Below, in pieces: positions 41,238 to 54,000 of a stretch of DNA of 64,000 bases. The notes beneath the pieces were generated by a model. It made no database searches and was not told where the DNA came from. It saw nothing but the letters and a program-made list of their open reading frames with translations. Within the stretch, counting starts at the first letter, position 1. Each line of letters starts with the position of its first letter. This stretch comes from CAIVAT01 sp049317265 (GTDB lineage: Bacteria > Bacteroidota > Bacteroidia > Bacteroidales > FEN-979). Position numbers and translations under genes: made by a program. The stretch covers positions 105,837-169,836 of the forward strand of contig JBMOIP010000003.1 in the NCBI GenBank assembly GCA_049317265.1, in the 5' to 3' direction.

Positions 41238-44200
41238 CTATCTTGTTTTGATAAGTTTAATGGTTTCCACATAATCATCCGCCACAACCTTCACAAAGTA
41301 CAGGCCGGCAGGAATGCTGGTAAAGCTGAACTCGTGGCTCTTTTCGCCAACCATCTGTTCGGTCATCACCTTCTCTCCCTTCATGGAATAGACCTCTACT
41401 TTAACAGTTCCAAAGGTTCTGTCACCCTTTTGCATCAGGGTGAAGTTCCCGCTGGTCGGATTCGGATAGAGGTTGAACCATGCGTTTGAAAGGGTGCTGA
41501 TTGGCTCCTCCTGCCCGGTCGCTGATGCGGTGATCGGTGAAGATGGATTCAGACAGTAGGTATCGGAAATATAACCATGCATGTAACCGCCACTTTGAAC
41601 CGTGGTTCCCGGCATGAAGCTTATCTTCACACCTGCAATGAAGGTCACGCTTCCTGTGGCAGTTACATCAAAAGTTGTAACTCCCCCGGCAACGGTGATC
41701 ACATTGGTGGCATTGTAGCACCTGGTGTCGCTCACTGAGCCTGTCACAGTCAGGTCGGCCGGCATGGAATTAACCGTTACAACCACATCCTGGCTGCCGA
41801 TACAACCCGATGAAGCAACTGAATGCGCTGTATAGGTAATGGTAGCCGGTGAATTGGTATAAACGGTTGCCAAAGGCTCCCCGCCATAGGCCGCTGAAAG
41901 ACCGGCAGTGGTATACAGGTTTGTAATGGGGCTCCACGTAATGCTGGCTGAAGGATCCCCGGTAACTGCAGCTGACAACTGCTGAACTGCGCCGGCAATG
42001 ATCACCGGGGCTGCTGGTGTAATGACCGGGGTGGCCGATGGATAAACGCCAACGCTAGCCGTTGCAGTTGCCGTACAACCTCCGATACCGGTTACGGTAA
42101 CCAGGTAATCGGTTGCAACAGTTTGAGATACACCCGTAGGATTCTGCGTTGAAGAAGTAAATCCTGAAGGTGTCGAGGTCCAGCCATAGGTATAAGAAGC
42201 TGGCGTTCCGGTGAGCAGTACATCATCAAGACACCAGAAGAATCCCCAGTTGGATATAAACCTCCAGCGCAATTTCACATTGGAGTAGCCCATGTAAATG
42301 GCAGGAACCGTTACAGATGTCGCAACTGCTGCCTGCAGGTTATTGGTGGTTGTTCCCTTATCTGAACCTTCATAGCTCTGAAGGTCGGTCCAGGTGGTAC
42401 CTCCGTTAATTGAAATGGATACCCGTACCTGTTCCGGGGGATTACTTGTTGCCCAGTACCTGTAAACATGATTAAAGGTCAACGTTGCATCTCCGACATA
42501 GCCGACGGTACTAAATGACGGCGAGTACATCTTGGTTCGGGTGAAACTGCCAGTTCCGCCGGCATCAGGGTTAGAATAGACAAATTTACTTCCGTTAATT
42601 GAGAAGTTAAGGAATGTTGCAGCTCCGGTGGCATCGGTATAGGGCGCTGCCTGGATATGGAATAACTGGGTTGCAATGTTTGACCCGGTAGAAAGTGAGT
42701 CTTCAAACACCCATCCTGTAGCGCCAGATTCAAACCCTTCTGAAAGAATGGTCGGGGAGCCTGCTGTGGCTGCGTCGGAGAAAAGGTTAAAGGGTGTTCC
42801 CTGGCAAACAGTGACTGCACTTGCTGATGCGGTAACACCGGCAGGATTCGGGTTAACTGTCAGGGTTTTGCTGGCAATTGCCGTGCAAGGTCCGGAACTG
42901 GTTACCGTAACAGCGTAGACCGTGGTAGCAGCCGGGTTCACGGAAACCGACTGGGTGGTTTCACCGTTACTCCAGATCCAGGAAATACCTGTGCCCCCGG
43001 TTTCAGTTAATGTAACTGCAGCATCAGCGGCACATTTTGCAGCTGGTCCGGAAATAACCGCTGCAGATGGTGATATGGTAATGGTCACCATAGTTGAATT
43101 GTCGGTGCTTACATTGGTGGCACAGGTAACTCTTAACCAGTAGTAGGTAGTGACGGAAACCACACCGGCTGATAAGGCTGAAGGGTTTGTCTGCCCGGCT
43201 ACCGGGGTTCCAAGGTTCGGGTAATCACCCGGTACCGTAGAATAGTACCATTGGAAAGTACTGCCGGTTCCTGCTGAAAAACCGCTGGCTGTTATAACAG
43301 GCGTACCTGACCCGCAGATGGTGGTACTTCCTGAAGCAGTTCCCCCTACAGCTGTAACACATATTGGTGGAGCAAATTCGTCGGCTCCCATGTCGGTTGC
43401 AATCAGGCTCCTGGTATTACAGTCGATATCGTCTTTAACGGATAAGGGTGTTCCCAGGTCAACCAGCAAGGGGTTGCCGGCAGGAACGAGATGGAGATCA
43501 GTTGTGGAGACATAGGCCGGGAGAACATTGACCGATGCACCGTCCTTTCCCGTGGTTGTCTGCCAGTTGGCCAGTGTAACGCTGTTGGTTCCTGCAACTA
43601 CAGTCCCGGTAATCCCGATGGTGTAGGTACCCGGACCTGCGCCTGCTGCCCAGAGGTCGTTGTTATTGGAAGTCAGGGAGGTAAAACTGCTGTATCCCAG
43701 TGCTATGGCGGCAAATCTCAACGTAGCGCCACTGTTACCAAGCTGTGTATTGGTAAAGATGTTGTCTCTGACATCAATCACAGGTGCCGTAGCATTCGTT
43801 ACAGCAAGACATGCCGAGGTTTGTGTGGCAGCAGAAGTGCCGGTAATTGTTCCCTGCATGGAAACAGTGTTGTAATAAACGGCTGTTGTTGATCCGGCTC
43901 CGCCTCCCAGGACGATGCCACCGGCAAAGTCGCCACTGGTTCCATTGGCAATCACCCCGTAAATCATGTTGTTGGCAATCACACTGGCGCCTGAGGCAGC
44001 GGAAACGAGGCTGATGCCGGTCGCTGAGAAGGTGCCCGAATTGATTACATTGCCAATGACATTTTTGGTGATGGTCGCGTTGGTCACTTCATTTCCGGAG
44101 AAGGTTGTGGCAGACATACTTGTACCAAAACCGCAGGTAATGCCGAATACGTCGGGCGAACTTGCCAGGTTGATTCCGTCGATCTGGTTGCAGGAAATAT

Positions 44201-47200
44201 TAACATTGTCTTCAAAACCCGTCCAGATTCCACCCCGTGCAACATTGTTCGGGGAGGCAGTGTTGATCAGGTTCATCAGGATAATCGTACCAACATTTTT
44301 CGCTGCAGCGCTGGCCCCCTGTGAATAGATACCATACTGTGTTTTGCTGATACTATTATTGATGTAAGAGTTATAATTGTTCCCGGCTCCCAGACTGGCA
44401 GTACCAATCGTTGAACTTCCCGAGCCTACTCCAAACAACGTGGCTGTATTGCCGCTGCCAACAAGGTTGCAGTTTTTAATAGTGTTGTTGGTAGCGCCAT
44501 CGGCGCCATTGGTTTGAAGCCACACCACTGCGCTTGATGCGCCAGCATTGGTATTGGTGATGGTCAGGTCCCTGGAGGCTGCAGGTGAACAACATACATT
44601 CACAGTATTACCAACAGAACCGTCGAGGATGACATAGTCAGCGCCGTTCAAATTAAAGATGGCTGTTGTGCTTCCGCCCGTAACAGCAATGGTTGTAGCT
44701 GCCAGTGAGGGTTTGATGGTCAGGGTGTTCACCGCACTTGCATCCGGGTTTGCATTGATGGTCAGGGCGGCTGCTTCGGTATAAGCGGCATCGGTCAGCA
44801 GGAACGTCACCGGACCTGACAGGCAGGAGGTGTTGTAGGCTGCGATAGCAGCAGTCAAATTGGCATAGGTTTGCCCCGTACCAACATTGTAGCTGCCCCC
44901 GATGACGTTTTGAATGGTATAGGTCAGCGGGGTGGTGGGTGGGGTAGTTACTGTGATAACATTTGTCAGGACAAGTCCGCCCGATGGACTGCCCCCAACA
45001 TTCCCAGTAACATCCTGTGCAACAATAAAATAGTCGATCACGTCGGTCACAACAACACCACCAAGGACGGCATAGTTGATCGTGAAGGTCCAGGTTCCGG
45101 AATTGACGGTACCGGAGGTGAGCGAACCCGCTGCAGAAACATAAGTGCCCGCATTTTTGCGGAAATAGATTCTTGGCTGGAAAGAGGCATTGTCAACGCC
45201 GCTGTAGTCACTCAACAAGGCAGTAACATTCCGGCTGGCAAGGCCACATGCATTTCCGGCAAGTGTGATCGATGCAATGGTTGGTGCAGTTAAATCGATG
45301 GCAATACCCGAAAACTCATCCGAACCGATATCCGGCGTGGAGGCATTTCTTGTATTGCCGTCAAAATCATCCGTGATGCCGGCAATCGCAGCACCTCCGC
45401 TTTCAAGCTGGGTAGGTACAGTAGCGCTGATATGAAGAAAGGTGCCATTACCGCACGCAGTACTTAAAAACGTTGGGCTTGAAATAAGGTTTTCAGTTAC
45501 GGAGCCAGCATCACGGGACGCTACCCTCGTTTTATAGGCTGCCAGGGTCTGGTCGGAATTTGTTCCGTCATAAAAGATCAGGTTGGAAGCCCCGGGCGCT
45601 CCGGCATAATAGAGATTGTTGTTTGAAGCTGCTGCAAAAAAGGTCAGGGAGGTGGTCGATCTGCGGTGTGCGACCGTAAATCCCGTTGAATTGGCTGTTG
45701 AAGTATTATGGAAAATATTATTACGGAGCGTAACGGTTGGAGATGTTGAAACCGATATGGCACTTGATCCGAATAATGCACCAGAGCTCGTTGCACTGAG
45801 GTTAACCGTATTGAAATAAATGTTGTCGGTGGTTCCCCCTGTGATATTGAGCCCGATGACAGGATTTGCTGCATTGGCTGCCGGCGCCCTTAAATCACCG
45901 ATGTTGTTGTTGTAAATGGTATTGGTCGTTCCGCTCGAAACCGTAATACCTGCAACCAAAGGGTTGGTGCTGGTGGATGACAGGTCGCAAATCCGGTTCT
46001 TGTACACGCTGTTTGTTGTACCACCGCCAACAACGATCCCGGTGATGGAACCCGCGGTTCCTCCCGTTGTGCCGGTGCTGTTTAAAGAGTAGATCTGGTT
46101 GCCGCTGATGTCGTTGGTAGAACCGGTTAATTCTGAAATCCCGGTAAATGAAGCGCCTCCTGCCCCACCTGCAGTCGTGGAAAAATTATATACCTGGTTA
46201 TTCTGGATGGTCTTTAACCCGGAAATTCCATTTTCAGTAATACCGATGATGGTCCCGGTTGTAGGTGTTGATAAATTCCTGATGATATTATTGTTGGCAG
46301 TAAAGTTCACTGCGCTTGATGTGCCGAAAATAGGAGAAATGCTCCCTGTTGATGCCACCGCTGTCCAGCTAAGTCCTTCAATGGTATTGCCGTTGGCCGT
46401 AAAGTTTGTCGGGCTGGTGGTCTTAATAATACGCCATGATCCTGAAGCGCCGCTTCTTGTTACTGAGGAAATGCTATTGTTGCTAGCGGTGGCCGTTGTG
46501 GGCGAACCTGTTTCTATTAAAACATGTGTTCCTGTCCCGGCAAGATCAAAACCTGAGAGGGTATTCCCATTGATATTGACCGTTGCTGCTGTACCCCCGT
46601 TATTGATCCCCGACCACACACCGGTTGTTGCAGTGCTATAAGCGCCGCTTACCGTATTGTTGGAGATGGAGATCGTATTAGTAGTAGCTGTTGAACCACA
46701 CTGGTTATCGATGGCAGTGCATGCCGATGAGGTCGCACCCGACTTCAGAACAACCGTATTGTTGTTAATCACAGCGCTTGCACTGGTTGCTGTATTGATA
46801 AAAATACCCCTGAAGGTTGTTGCATGGTTGGCGTTGGCCCCGGTATTATTGTTTACCGTATTATAAGAGACATTGATGGAATATTGGGCCAGTGTCCGGA
46901 TACCTGCAGAAGGATTTGTTGCGGCACCACCGCCAAAATTCTGGATGGTATTGCCGGTCGCCAGAGAAGCGCCGCCAACATCATTGTTAACATCACAGGT
47001 AGTAAAGGGTGTTGCACCTGCAAAGCCGATCAGTCCCATGCCGTAATTTCCGCCGTTGATGGTGTTGGCGTAAAATTTATTGCCGGAGTTAGCGCCGGCA
47101 GCCGTTGTAGGAGTTAATGCCGTTGTGGCAGCTGCTGCGGTTGAGTTGATCATCAGGATACCGACAGAACCGTCGATCATGGGTGAGGTTCCTGATGCGT

Positions 47201-47753
47201 TGTTGATTGTTTTTACGTTGATCGTACAATTCTGGATGGTGTTGTTCTGTGCGCCATCTGAAAGGCTGAGTTTAAAAAGGCCGAGCCCAAACTCCATGGT
47301 GGCGGGATTCGCAGCGTTGCCATCGGTTAACGTGAGTCCGTCGATGGTGATATAGTCGGCGCCGACGATTTTAAGGATGCCGTCTGGCGCGGCGCTGGCA
47401 GGCGTTGCGGTACCAACCCCTGCATTCAGGGTGACTGTACCGGAGGCTTTAACGATCGTAACCGTATTGGTTGAACTGAGTGCCGGGTTAAGCGTGGCAC
47501 TGCCAATGGTAAGCCCGGTTGGCGGTGCAGTTTCTGACGAACCTGCTGCAAGTGTCAGAATCACAGGTCCCGACATGGCGGTTACTGCATTCAAATCAGC
47601 CAATGCCAGCGCCAGGGAGGTGTAACTGGCGGCGAGATTCGGTGTCGTATTGGTATTATTGGTTACCGTAACACCTATATCCGCCTGTGCATTCTGCACA
47701 AATGCGCTGGTCACGAAGACCAGCACCATAAAAAGGTAATATAGTTTTTTCAT
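41238..47753 (-). CDS. giant T9SS surface protein, beta-helix/Ig-like, tandem copy 1
   Basis: 2171 residues. Signal peptide MKKLYYLFMVLVFVTSAF... to about 24. The N-terminal region is shared with copies 2 and 3 (ADIGVTVTNNTNTTPNLAASYTSLALALADL) and a right-handed beta-helix follows, rich in ITIDGLTLTDGNAANPATMEF and NNTIQNCTI-type turns. An E-set-like linker follows (APTIASITLAGNACG...), then a second beta-helix block starting SYNVGTGQTYANLTAAIAAYN. Ig/PKD-like units and a jelly-roll (FESGATGWVFED ... SISINGGTTWTDLQSY) come next. The T9SS C-terminal domain reads FNLYPNPTSGNFTLMQ and ends IPAGLYFVKVVADDYVETIK, KTR. Function unknown; probably a surface or matrix protein. Confidence 0.87.
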   Translation of the reverse strand: MKKLYYLFMVLVFVTSAFVQNAQADIGVTVTNNTNTTPNLAASYTSLALALADLNAVTAMSGPVILTLAAGSSETAPPTGLTIGSATLNPALSSTNTVTIVKASGTVTLNAGVGTATPASAAPDGILKIVGADYITIDGLTLTDGNAANPATMEFGLGLFKLSLSDGAQNNTIQNCTINVKTINNASGTSPMIDGSVGILMINSTAAAATTALTPTTAAGANSGNKFYANTINGGNYGMGLIGFAGATPFTTCDVNNDVGGASLATGNTIQNFGGGAATNPSAGIRTLAQYSINVSYNTVNNNTGANANHATTFRGIFINTATSASAVINNNTVVLKSGATSSACTAIDNQCGSTATTNTISISNNTVSGAYSTATTGVWSGINNGGTAATVNINGNTLSGFDLAGTGTHVLIETGSPTTATASNNSISSVTRSGASGSWRIIKTTSPTNFTANGNTIEGLSWTAVASTGSISPIFGTSSAVNFTANNNIIRNLSTPTTGTIIGITENGISGLKTIQNNQVYNFSTTAGGAGGASFTGISELTGSTNDISGNQIYSLNSTGTTGGTAGSITGIVVGGGTTNSVYKNRICDLSSTSTNPLVAGITVSSGTTNTIYNNNIGDLRAPAANAANPVIGLNITGGTTDNIYFNTVNLSATSSGALFGSSAISVSTSPTVTLRNNIFHNTSTANSTGFTVAHRRSTTSLTFFAAASNNNLYYAGAPGASNLIFYDGTNSDQTLAAYKTRVASRDAGSVTENLISSPTFLSTACGNGTFLHISATVPTQLESGGAAIAGITDDFDGNTRNASTPDIGSDEFSGIAIDLTAPTIASITLAGNACGLASRNVTALLSDYSGVDNASFQPRIYFRKNAGTYVSAAGSLTSGTVNSGTWTFTINYAVLGGVVVTDVIDYFIVAQDVTGNVGGSPSGGLVLTNVITVTTPPTTPLTYTIQNVIGGSYNVGTGQTYANLTAAIAAYNTSCLSGPVTFLLTDAAYTEAAALTINANPDASAVNTLTIKPSLAATTIAVTGGSTTAIFNLNGADYVILDGSVGNTVNVCCSPAASRDLTITNTNAGASSAVVWLQTNGADGATNNTIKNCNLVGSGNTATLFGVGSGSSTIGTASLGAGNNYNSYINNSISKTQYGIYSQGASAAAKNVGTIILMNLINTASPNNVARGGIWTGFEDNVNISCNQIDGINLASSPDVFGITCGFGTSMSATTFSGNEVTNATITKNVIGNVINSGTFSATGISLVSAASGASVIANNMIYGVIANGTSGDFAGGIVLGGGAGSTTAVYYNTVSMQGTITGTSAATQTSACLAVTNATAPVIDVRDNIFTNTQLGNSGATLRFAAIALGYSSFTSLTSNNNDLWAAGAGPGTYTIGITGTVVAGTNSVTLANWQTTTGKDGASVNVLPAYVSTTDLHLVPAGNPLLVDLGTPLSVKDDIDCNTRSLIATDMGADEFAPPICVTAVGGTASGSTTICGSGTPVITASGFSAGTGSTFQWYYSTVPGDYPNLGTPVAGQTNPSALSAGVVSVTTYYWLRVTCATNVSTDNSTMVTITISPSAAVISGPAAKCAADAAVTLTETGGTGISWIWSNGETTQSVSVNPAATTVYAVTVTSSGPCTAIASKTLTVNPNPAGVTASASAVTVCQGTPFNLFSDAATAGSPTILSEGFESGATGWVFEDSLSTGSNIATQLFHIQAAPYTDATGAATFLNFSINGSKFVYSNPDAGGTGSFTRTKMYSPSFSTVGYVGDATLTFNHVYRYWATSNPPEQVRVSISINGGTTWTDLQSYEGSDKGTTTNNLQAAVATSVTVPAIYMGYSNVKLRWRFISNWGFFWCLDDVLLTGTPASYTYGWTSTPSGFTSSTQNPTGVSQTVATDYLVTVTGIGGCTATATASVGVYPSATPVITPAAPVIIAGAVQQLSAAVTGDPSASITWSPITNLYTTAGLSAAYGGEPLATVYTNSPATITYTAHSVASSGCIGSQDVVVTVNSMPADLTVTGSVSDTRCYNATNVITVAGGVTTFDVTATGSVTFIAGVKISFMPGTTVQSGGYMHGYISDTYCLNPSSPITASATGQEEPISTLSNAWFNLYPNPTSGNFTLMQKGDRTFGTVKVEVYSMKGEKVMTEQMVGEKSHEFSFTSIPAGLYFVKVVADDYVETIKLIKTR

Positions 47754-47818
47754 ATGTATTTAGGTTTGTGGTTGGTTGAAAACTAGGCCCTTGCATTTTA
47801 CAAATCAGGGCAAGGGAA

Positions 47819-47826
47819 CAAATATA
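47819..47826 (-). promoter_or_regulatory. -7 box for giant protein copy 1
   Basis: On the minus strand TATATTTG (47826-47819) matches TAnnTTTG. No clear -33 box at the usual spacing. The leader to ATG 47753 would be about 60 nt. The rest of the 322-bp gap up to 48076 is the terminator and palindromic repeat listed below. Confidence 0.4.
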
Positions 47827-47902
47827 GACACAAACCGATATTTAAATATTTAAATACCACATTGTTTAACAAATTTTAACAGAAGGAAAAGGGGAACACA
47901 TG

Positions 47903-47940
47903 AAAAAGCCGGAACCCCAATGGTGGGATTCCGGCTTTTT
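47903..47940. terminator. intrinsic terminator after giant gene copy 2
   Basis: AAAAAGCCGGAA (47903-47914) pairs with TTCCGGCTTTTT (47929-47940); inner CCCA/TGGG also pairs. It recurs in nearly the same form at 63748 and in a shorter form at 55184. Confidence 0.87.
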
Positions 47941-47948
47941 AAATTTAA

Positions 47949-48072
47949 GATTGGACGATTTACGATTGCAGATTGAATTGTTTGATTTACGATTTACGAT
48001 TGATGTACACTAATCGTAAATCGTTTAATCGTAAATTCATTCGTAACTCGTAAATCGTCCAATCGTAAATCA
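47949..48072. repeat. GATTTACGATT-type palindromic element, copy B
   Basis: 124 bp. Terminal inverted repeat GATTGGACGATTTACGA (47949-47965) and TCGTAAATCGTCCAATC. Centre GATTGATGTACACTAATC. It lies three bases from the stop codon (TAG, 48076-48078) of giant gene copy 2 and immediately before the hairpin at 47903 in the direction of that gene's transcription. Confidence 0.88.
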
Positions 48073-48075
48073 AAC

Positions 48076-51000
48076 CTACCTGGTCTTGATAAGTTTAATG
48101 GTTTCAACATAATCATCCGCCACAACTTTTACAAAGTAGAGGCCGACAGGAATGCCGGAGAAGTTAAACTCATGGCTTTTTTCGCCAATCATCACTTCGC
48201 TGAGAACCTTTTCGCCATTCATCGAATAAATATCCACCTTTACGTTTCCATAGGATTTGTCACCTTTTTGTACAAGGGTGAAATTGCCGCTGGTCGGGTT
48301 CGGGTAGAGGGTGAAATAAGCATGGTTAAGGTTCATCTGGGGTTCGTCCTGCCCGGTCACTGCTGCAGTGATTGGCGAGGCCGGATTCAGACAGTAGGTG
48401 TTGGAGATATAAGCATGCATGTATGCTCCGCTCTCCACATGGGTTCCCGGTTCAAACAGGATGTTGGAACCTGCAATGAACGTTGCATTGCCGTTGGAAG
48501 CAGTAACGATGAAGGTAGTTACGCCTCCTGCAACGGTAATGGTTGTGGTGGCATTGTAACATACAGTCGTGGAAACGGTTCCTGTTACGGAAGTATTTGA
48601 ACATACCGCATTGATCAGGCCAACAGACCAGCTGCCTGTCACTGCACATCCATGGGAATCAGTTACGGTAACGGTATAAGTCCCCGATGCAAGTGTATTG
48701 ATGTCCTGAGAATCGCCTCCGTTGCTCCAGATATAGGAATAACCTGGCGTTCCTCCTGCGACCGTGAGGTCGATGGCGCCATCATGAATGGCAGGGCAGT
48801 TCGCATTGGTAATGATGGCAGATAAGGCAACCTGTGTTGGTTGATTAACCGTCCAGCTTCCGGTAGCGGTAGCGCTAAGGCCGTCGGTCACAGTTACCGA
48901 GTAGGTTCCTGCAACGATTGCGGTGAGGGATGCAGTAGTTGCAGCATTGCTCCACAGGTAAGTATAAGGAGCTAATCCACCCGTAACAGTCGTACTGATG
49001 GCACCATTGCTGTTACCAAAGCAACCTGTTACATCGGTAGCTGTTCCGGTGATGCCAAGTGGCGACTGGAACGATACGGTAACGCTTTTTGAACGGACAC
49101 ATCCGGTGACAAGCGCTGTAGATGAACAAGTATAGGTCCTGGAAATTGTTGGCTTGGAATAAACTGTTGCCAATCCTTCTCCATTATACTGATATGCGGG
49201 AGTACAGGATATGTCGGTGAAGAGCTCGGTATATGGCGTCCATATCATGGTGGTTGGTGTTGGATAACCTAAAACCATGTTAGGTCTGGCATTCCCCAAA
49301 CTTGTGGGTGTTGTTGCAGCAAGAACGGCAGCAGCTGTAACATTATCAGCCCTGTACCAGTTGGTGCTCACAAATCCGGGATCGCTGTTGGTCATCAAAA
49401 CAAAGTCAGTAGAGGTTCCTGCGTTTGCATTGCTGTACGAGGTCTGAATAACCAGGTTGCTGGTGCCATCCCATGTGAACGGAACAGGCAGCGTGTGGGT
49501 AATTGTACCTACTGTAATAGGCAATGTGGCAGGCGCTATCACATTGGTTAATCCTGCGATGAACCCTGTAGCGGTTACAACTGTTTCACTTGTCAGGCCC
49601 ATATCGATCTGGAAATTATTCAAACTTCCGGTGAACGTGGAGCCAACACTGGTAACTGTAAACGAGATGGAGGTGATCGGTGTTCCAGCGCTCATCCCGG
49701 CCGTTGTCAACTCACTGGCATGAATCAGCATCTGGTGCTTGGAGCCACCATAATAGTTGGAATAGGGCGACGGGTAGCTGGTTGCCGTATTGGTCGTGAC
49801 AGCGGTGCCTAATGTTGCACCCCCCGTGAGCGTTCCACCGGTTGCCGTAAGTTGCTGAACATCACCCGGTGAAATTACCGGTGCAGCAGGAGTGATGGTG
49901 ATCGGTGAAGGAGTGGTGAGAATTGATACTGTCGTAGAACCTGTGGTCACACATCCTGATATCGCATCTGTAGCAGTAACGGAATAGGTTGTGGGAACCA
50001 GGGGATAGACACCCTGCTGGGCTCCGGTGAGATTTCCAGGCATCCAGTGGTAGGTGTAGTTCGGGTTTGGACTGGTTACATCCAGGTTACTCAGGTAAGC
50101 AGCACAAACGCTTGCAGGCGTTGCAGTCGGTGTGATCGCAGGCGGTGCAGTTACGGTTGCAACAACCTCAGTACGTGCAGTATGGCATCCGACACTAACG
50201 GACCAGTCATAGAAGAAATAGTAATAAGGTGAAAGAGTAGCAGCCGTTATCGAAAGTGTTCCGGGAACCGTATAGGGGAAGGCTGTTGCAGGAACTGCCG
50301 TTGTATAATCCCTGATAAGACCTGTGATGGAGCCTGTATAGGCAGTAAACATCAGTTTCATCCCTGTTCCGACAGGAACGTCAAAATTGAGTGGAACCAG
50401 TGTTTTTACTCCCGGTAAGGCAGCTCCCGTAAGGGTTACAGTGGTAGTTTGTAAAACAACACTGGCCGAGGTTTGCAGCTGGATCGTTACCGTACCGCTA
50501 CCTGTCCCGATCGGGTAGATATTCACTGAATTCAGGGTAAAAGGCACATAGGCATCAAAGATCAATCCTGCGCCGGAACTTGTTCCGTCTGCACCGTTTG
50601 TCAGGGGTTTACCTGCTGAATACATGGTAGATCCCGGAGCATCAGCCTGAACATAAAATGAAGTTGTGGTGCTGATCGATGGCGTTGTAAACGAAGCTGC
50701 TGTTCCCAGTACCGGACCTCCCACGGGTAGTGCATACCATGCAAGTGTTCCTCCGCTTACGGTTGCAGCCAAATCAACTGTTCCTGTACCGCAACGTGTT
50801 CCGGGTGTTGTGCCGGTAACCTGGGGATTGGTCACAGCAATGGTAATCTGGGGCTCCGTACAAATTGTTCCGGCCCCGTTCCTGATCCTGAGTTTGTAAT
50901 AGGTGGTGACGGTTAGTGATTTTGTCGTGTAGCTCTGCCCCGTGGCACCATCCACATCGGTAAAGGTGATGTTATCCGGTGAATCCTGCCACTGGAAAGT

Positions 51001-54000
51001 AGCCGTCCCCCAACCTGTAGTTGGCGATACCGACAACACGGTCGCTCCGCTTACACAAATGGAGGGTGGTGCAGCAGTAATGGAGGCAGTGGGCGACAAA
51101 ACAGTTACTACCGTCTGCGCTGTATTTACGCAGGATGTGGAGACTTTTGTACCTGTGCAAGTGTAGGTGGTAATAGCGGCAGTTGCCGATTTTACATAGA
51201 TGGTCGACTGGCTTGAAATACCATCATAGGCATACTGACAGTTAATATCCGTAAACAGGTTGGTGTTCGGGCTCCATACGTAGGTGTCAAAATTTGACAG
51301 GGGCAGGGAGGTAACATCAAGTGTTGCAACGCCATTGCCGCAAATCGTCTGGTTGGCAGATACGGTAAGTGCCGGTGGGTTCACAACCGTAGCGACAACT
51401 GCACTGCGTGCGCTTGAACAGGAGCCCTGGCCGGCGAAGATAACTTTTGGCCGGCTACTAATCGTACCGCTGGCGGTAGAGGTAGCACAAAATACAGCCG
51501 GAGTTTGGTTATCAACCCTGAGTAAGGTATTGGACACAAAGGTCGTAACATCGTATTTAACCGTGGCGCTGTTGGCAGATGAACCGCTGTTGTTATTGCT
51601 CCAGCAGGTTTCGATAATGATGTTGGAGGTGCCGTCCCAAAGCAATGGCGCAGAGAAAGGAATGGTGAAAACACCATTGGTCGGGGTGATCCCGGCAGGG
51701 GCTGTTGTTGAATAGACATTGGTCAAACCTGATGCAAAAGTGGAGGTCAGCGCCGTTAACGCAGTGGTTCCAATGCTCATGTTGAATCCCTGGAAGGTGG
51801 TGCCGGTAGAAGCGACAACCTCAAAGGACAAAGCGGTGATATTACCTGCCGACAATCCTGCAGCCGCCAGTTCTGACGCTTTAAACAGGAACTGTGACTT
51901 ATGGCCTCCCCAGAGATAGTAGAAAGGACTTTCAGATCCTGTGCTGGTAGATGCACCTGCACCCACTGGAACATTCCCTGCAGCAACACTTTCAGTTCCA
52001 ACATAATAAGTAGTAGTAGCATTGATGGACGGGGTTACAAAAGGTGAACCGGACCCAATGGGCGCACCACCAATAGAAGCAGCATACCAGTTCAGTGCTG
52101 TTCCTGTTCCCGCAGCTTGCAACGAAACTGTACCCAATCCGCAACGGCTCCCCGCGGTGGTTGAGGTAATGGTGTTTGAAAAGGTAATTTGCACCGGATT
52201 CGAAGTAGCAGAAACCGGTCCGTTCTGACAGGTTACAACGCATTGATAATAGAGCGGTGCTTCGGGGATGGTGGTATAGAATGCAGAATTCGCCCCTGTA
52301 ATATTTGTGTAACCCGAACCAGTTGGCGAACTTTGCCACTGGTAGGTATTACCTGTTCCAACACTGGCATTTTGCAGGGAAAAGGTAACACTTTGTCCAA
52401 GACATAAAGAGTTTGCAGAAGCAATTGTATTGCCCGAGTTTGGAGTGGAACAGGTGTAATTAGGAACACCGTCATACTCATCTGCTCCGATGTCTGGGGC
52501 TGAACCGCCGCCGTTGACCGGGGTATGATAACCAGCGCTTCCCTGGCGGATTTCGCCGTCAAAGTCATTGTCGTAGGTTGCAATAGCCAACCCGCCGCTC
52601 TCAATACTTGAGGAAACATTTGGCTGGATGTGCAGGAAACCAGGACCTGTGCAGGTGGTACTTATGAATGCAGGACCGGTTGCACTTGTAATAGAGGCTC
52701 CATCACGCGGGGTTACCAGGGCCTGGAAACTTGCCAGGGTTGAATATGGCGTGGTTCCGTCATAGAAAACAAGGTTGGTTGCCGAGGGTGTGCCTGCATA
52801 ATAGTAGTTGTTGTTGGAGGTGCTTAAATAACTGGTAAGGGTTGCACCCGATCTTCTGTAGGCAGCAGTAAAACCAGTTGCCCCAACAGGTGTTGAGGTG
52901 TTAACCAGGATATTGTTCCTCATGTCAAGATTAACAGACGTAGATGCATACAATGCAGCACTGCCAAAGGTCGCCCCGGTACTTGTTGCATTGAGGTTTA
53001 CCGTGTTGTAATATATTTTGGCTGTCGTTCCACCCGACACATAAATACCTGCCAGAGGAATCGCTGAATTCGCTGCAGGAGTTCTGAGGTCGCCGAGCAG
53101 GTTGTTGTATAAAGTATTCGTGGTGCCGCTAACAATATAAGCGCCATAAACAGTCGGGCCTGAACTGCCTGAAGAGAGGTTGCAAATCATGTTTCTGTAA
53201 ACATTGTTTGTTGTTCCGGTGGAGATATAGAGCCCGTAAATGGCTCCCCCGGTTCCACCGGCATTGCTGAGCGCATAAATGTTGTTCAGGTAAACACTAT
53301 TCAATGTTCCGGCTGCGATCCTTAACCCGTAAATGGTACCGGATACAGTGCCGGTAATGCTGAGGTCGCTGATGTTGTTGCCGCTGATAACATCCGTTGA
53401 ACCATATCCCATGCTGAATCCGTAAATAGTTCCACCGCCTGAACTGGTAATGTTGTAGATCAGGTTACCCTGTACCGTTTTATTTCCGTTTGCCGTACTG
53501 ATCCCTAAACCATAAATGGTCGCTGTTCCGGTAGAGGTAATATTTCTGATAGTATTATTTGTATATGTTTCCAGAACAGCAGACGCTCCGTCATAGATAC
53601 AATAAATGGTGGCAGTATTGGCCGCCGCAGAGTTGTACAGTCCTTCAACCAGGTTGTTCTGGCAGGTATAGGTTGCGGTGGAGGCTTGAATGCCATACAG
53701 GGCACCAATTCCCGTTTTACTGAGATTCAGGATGCTGTTATTCATGATATTCAACGCAGTACAGGTTCCTCCTGATATGCCATACAATATGCCTGTTCCG
53801 GGTGTTGAAATGCCGGAAACAGTGTTATTATTGATATTTACGATGGCTGCGGTAGCTGAAGTCGTGTTGTAAATACCATAAAAAGCGCCTGTTGTGGCTG
53901 TTGTATAGCTTCCTGTAATCGTATTATTATTGATGTTGATGGTATTTCCGGCAGCGGTTCCACCTGAAACATTTTCGATCACCGAAACCTGGCTGGTGGC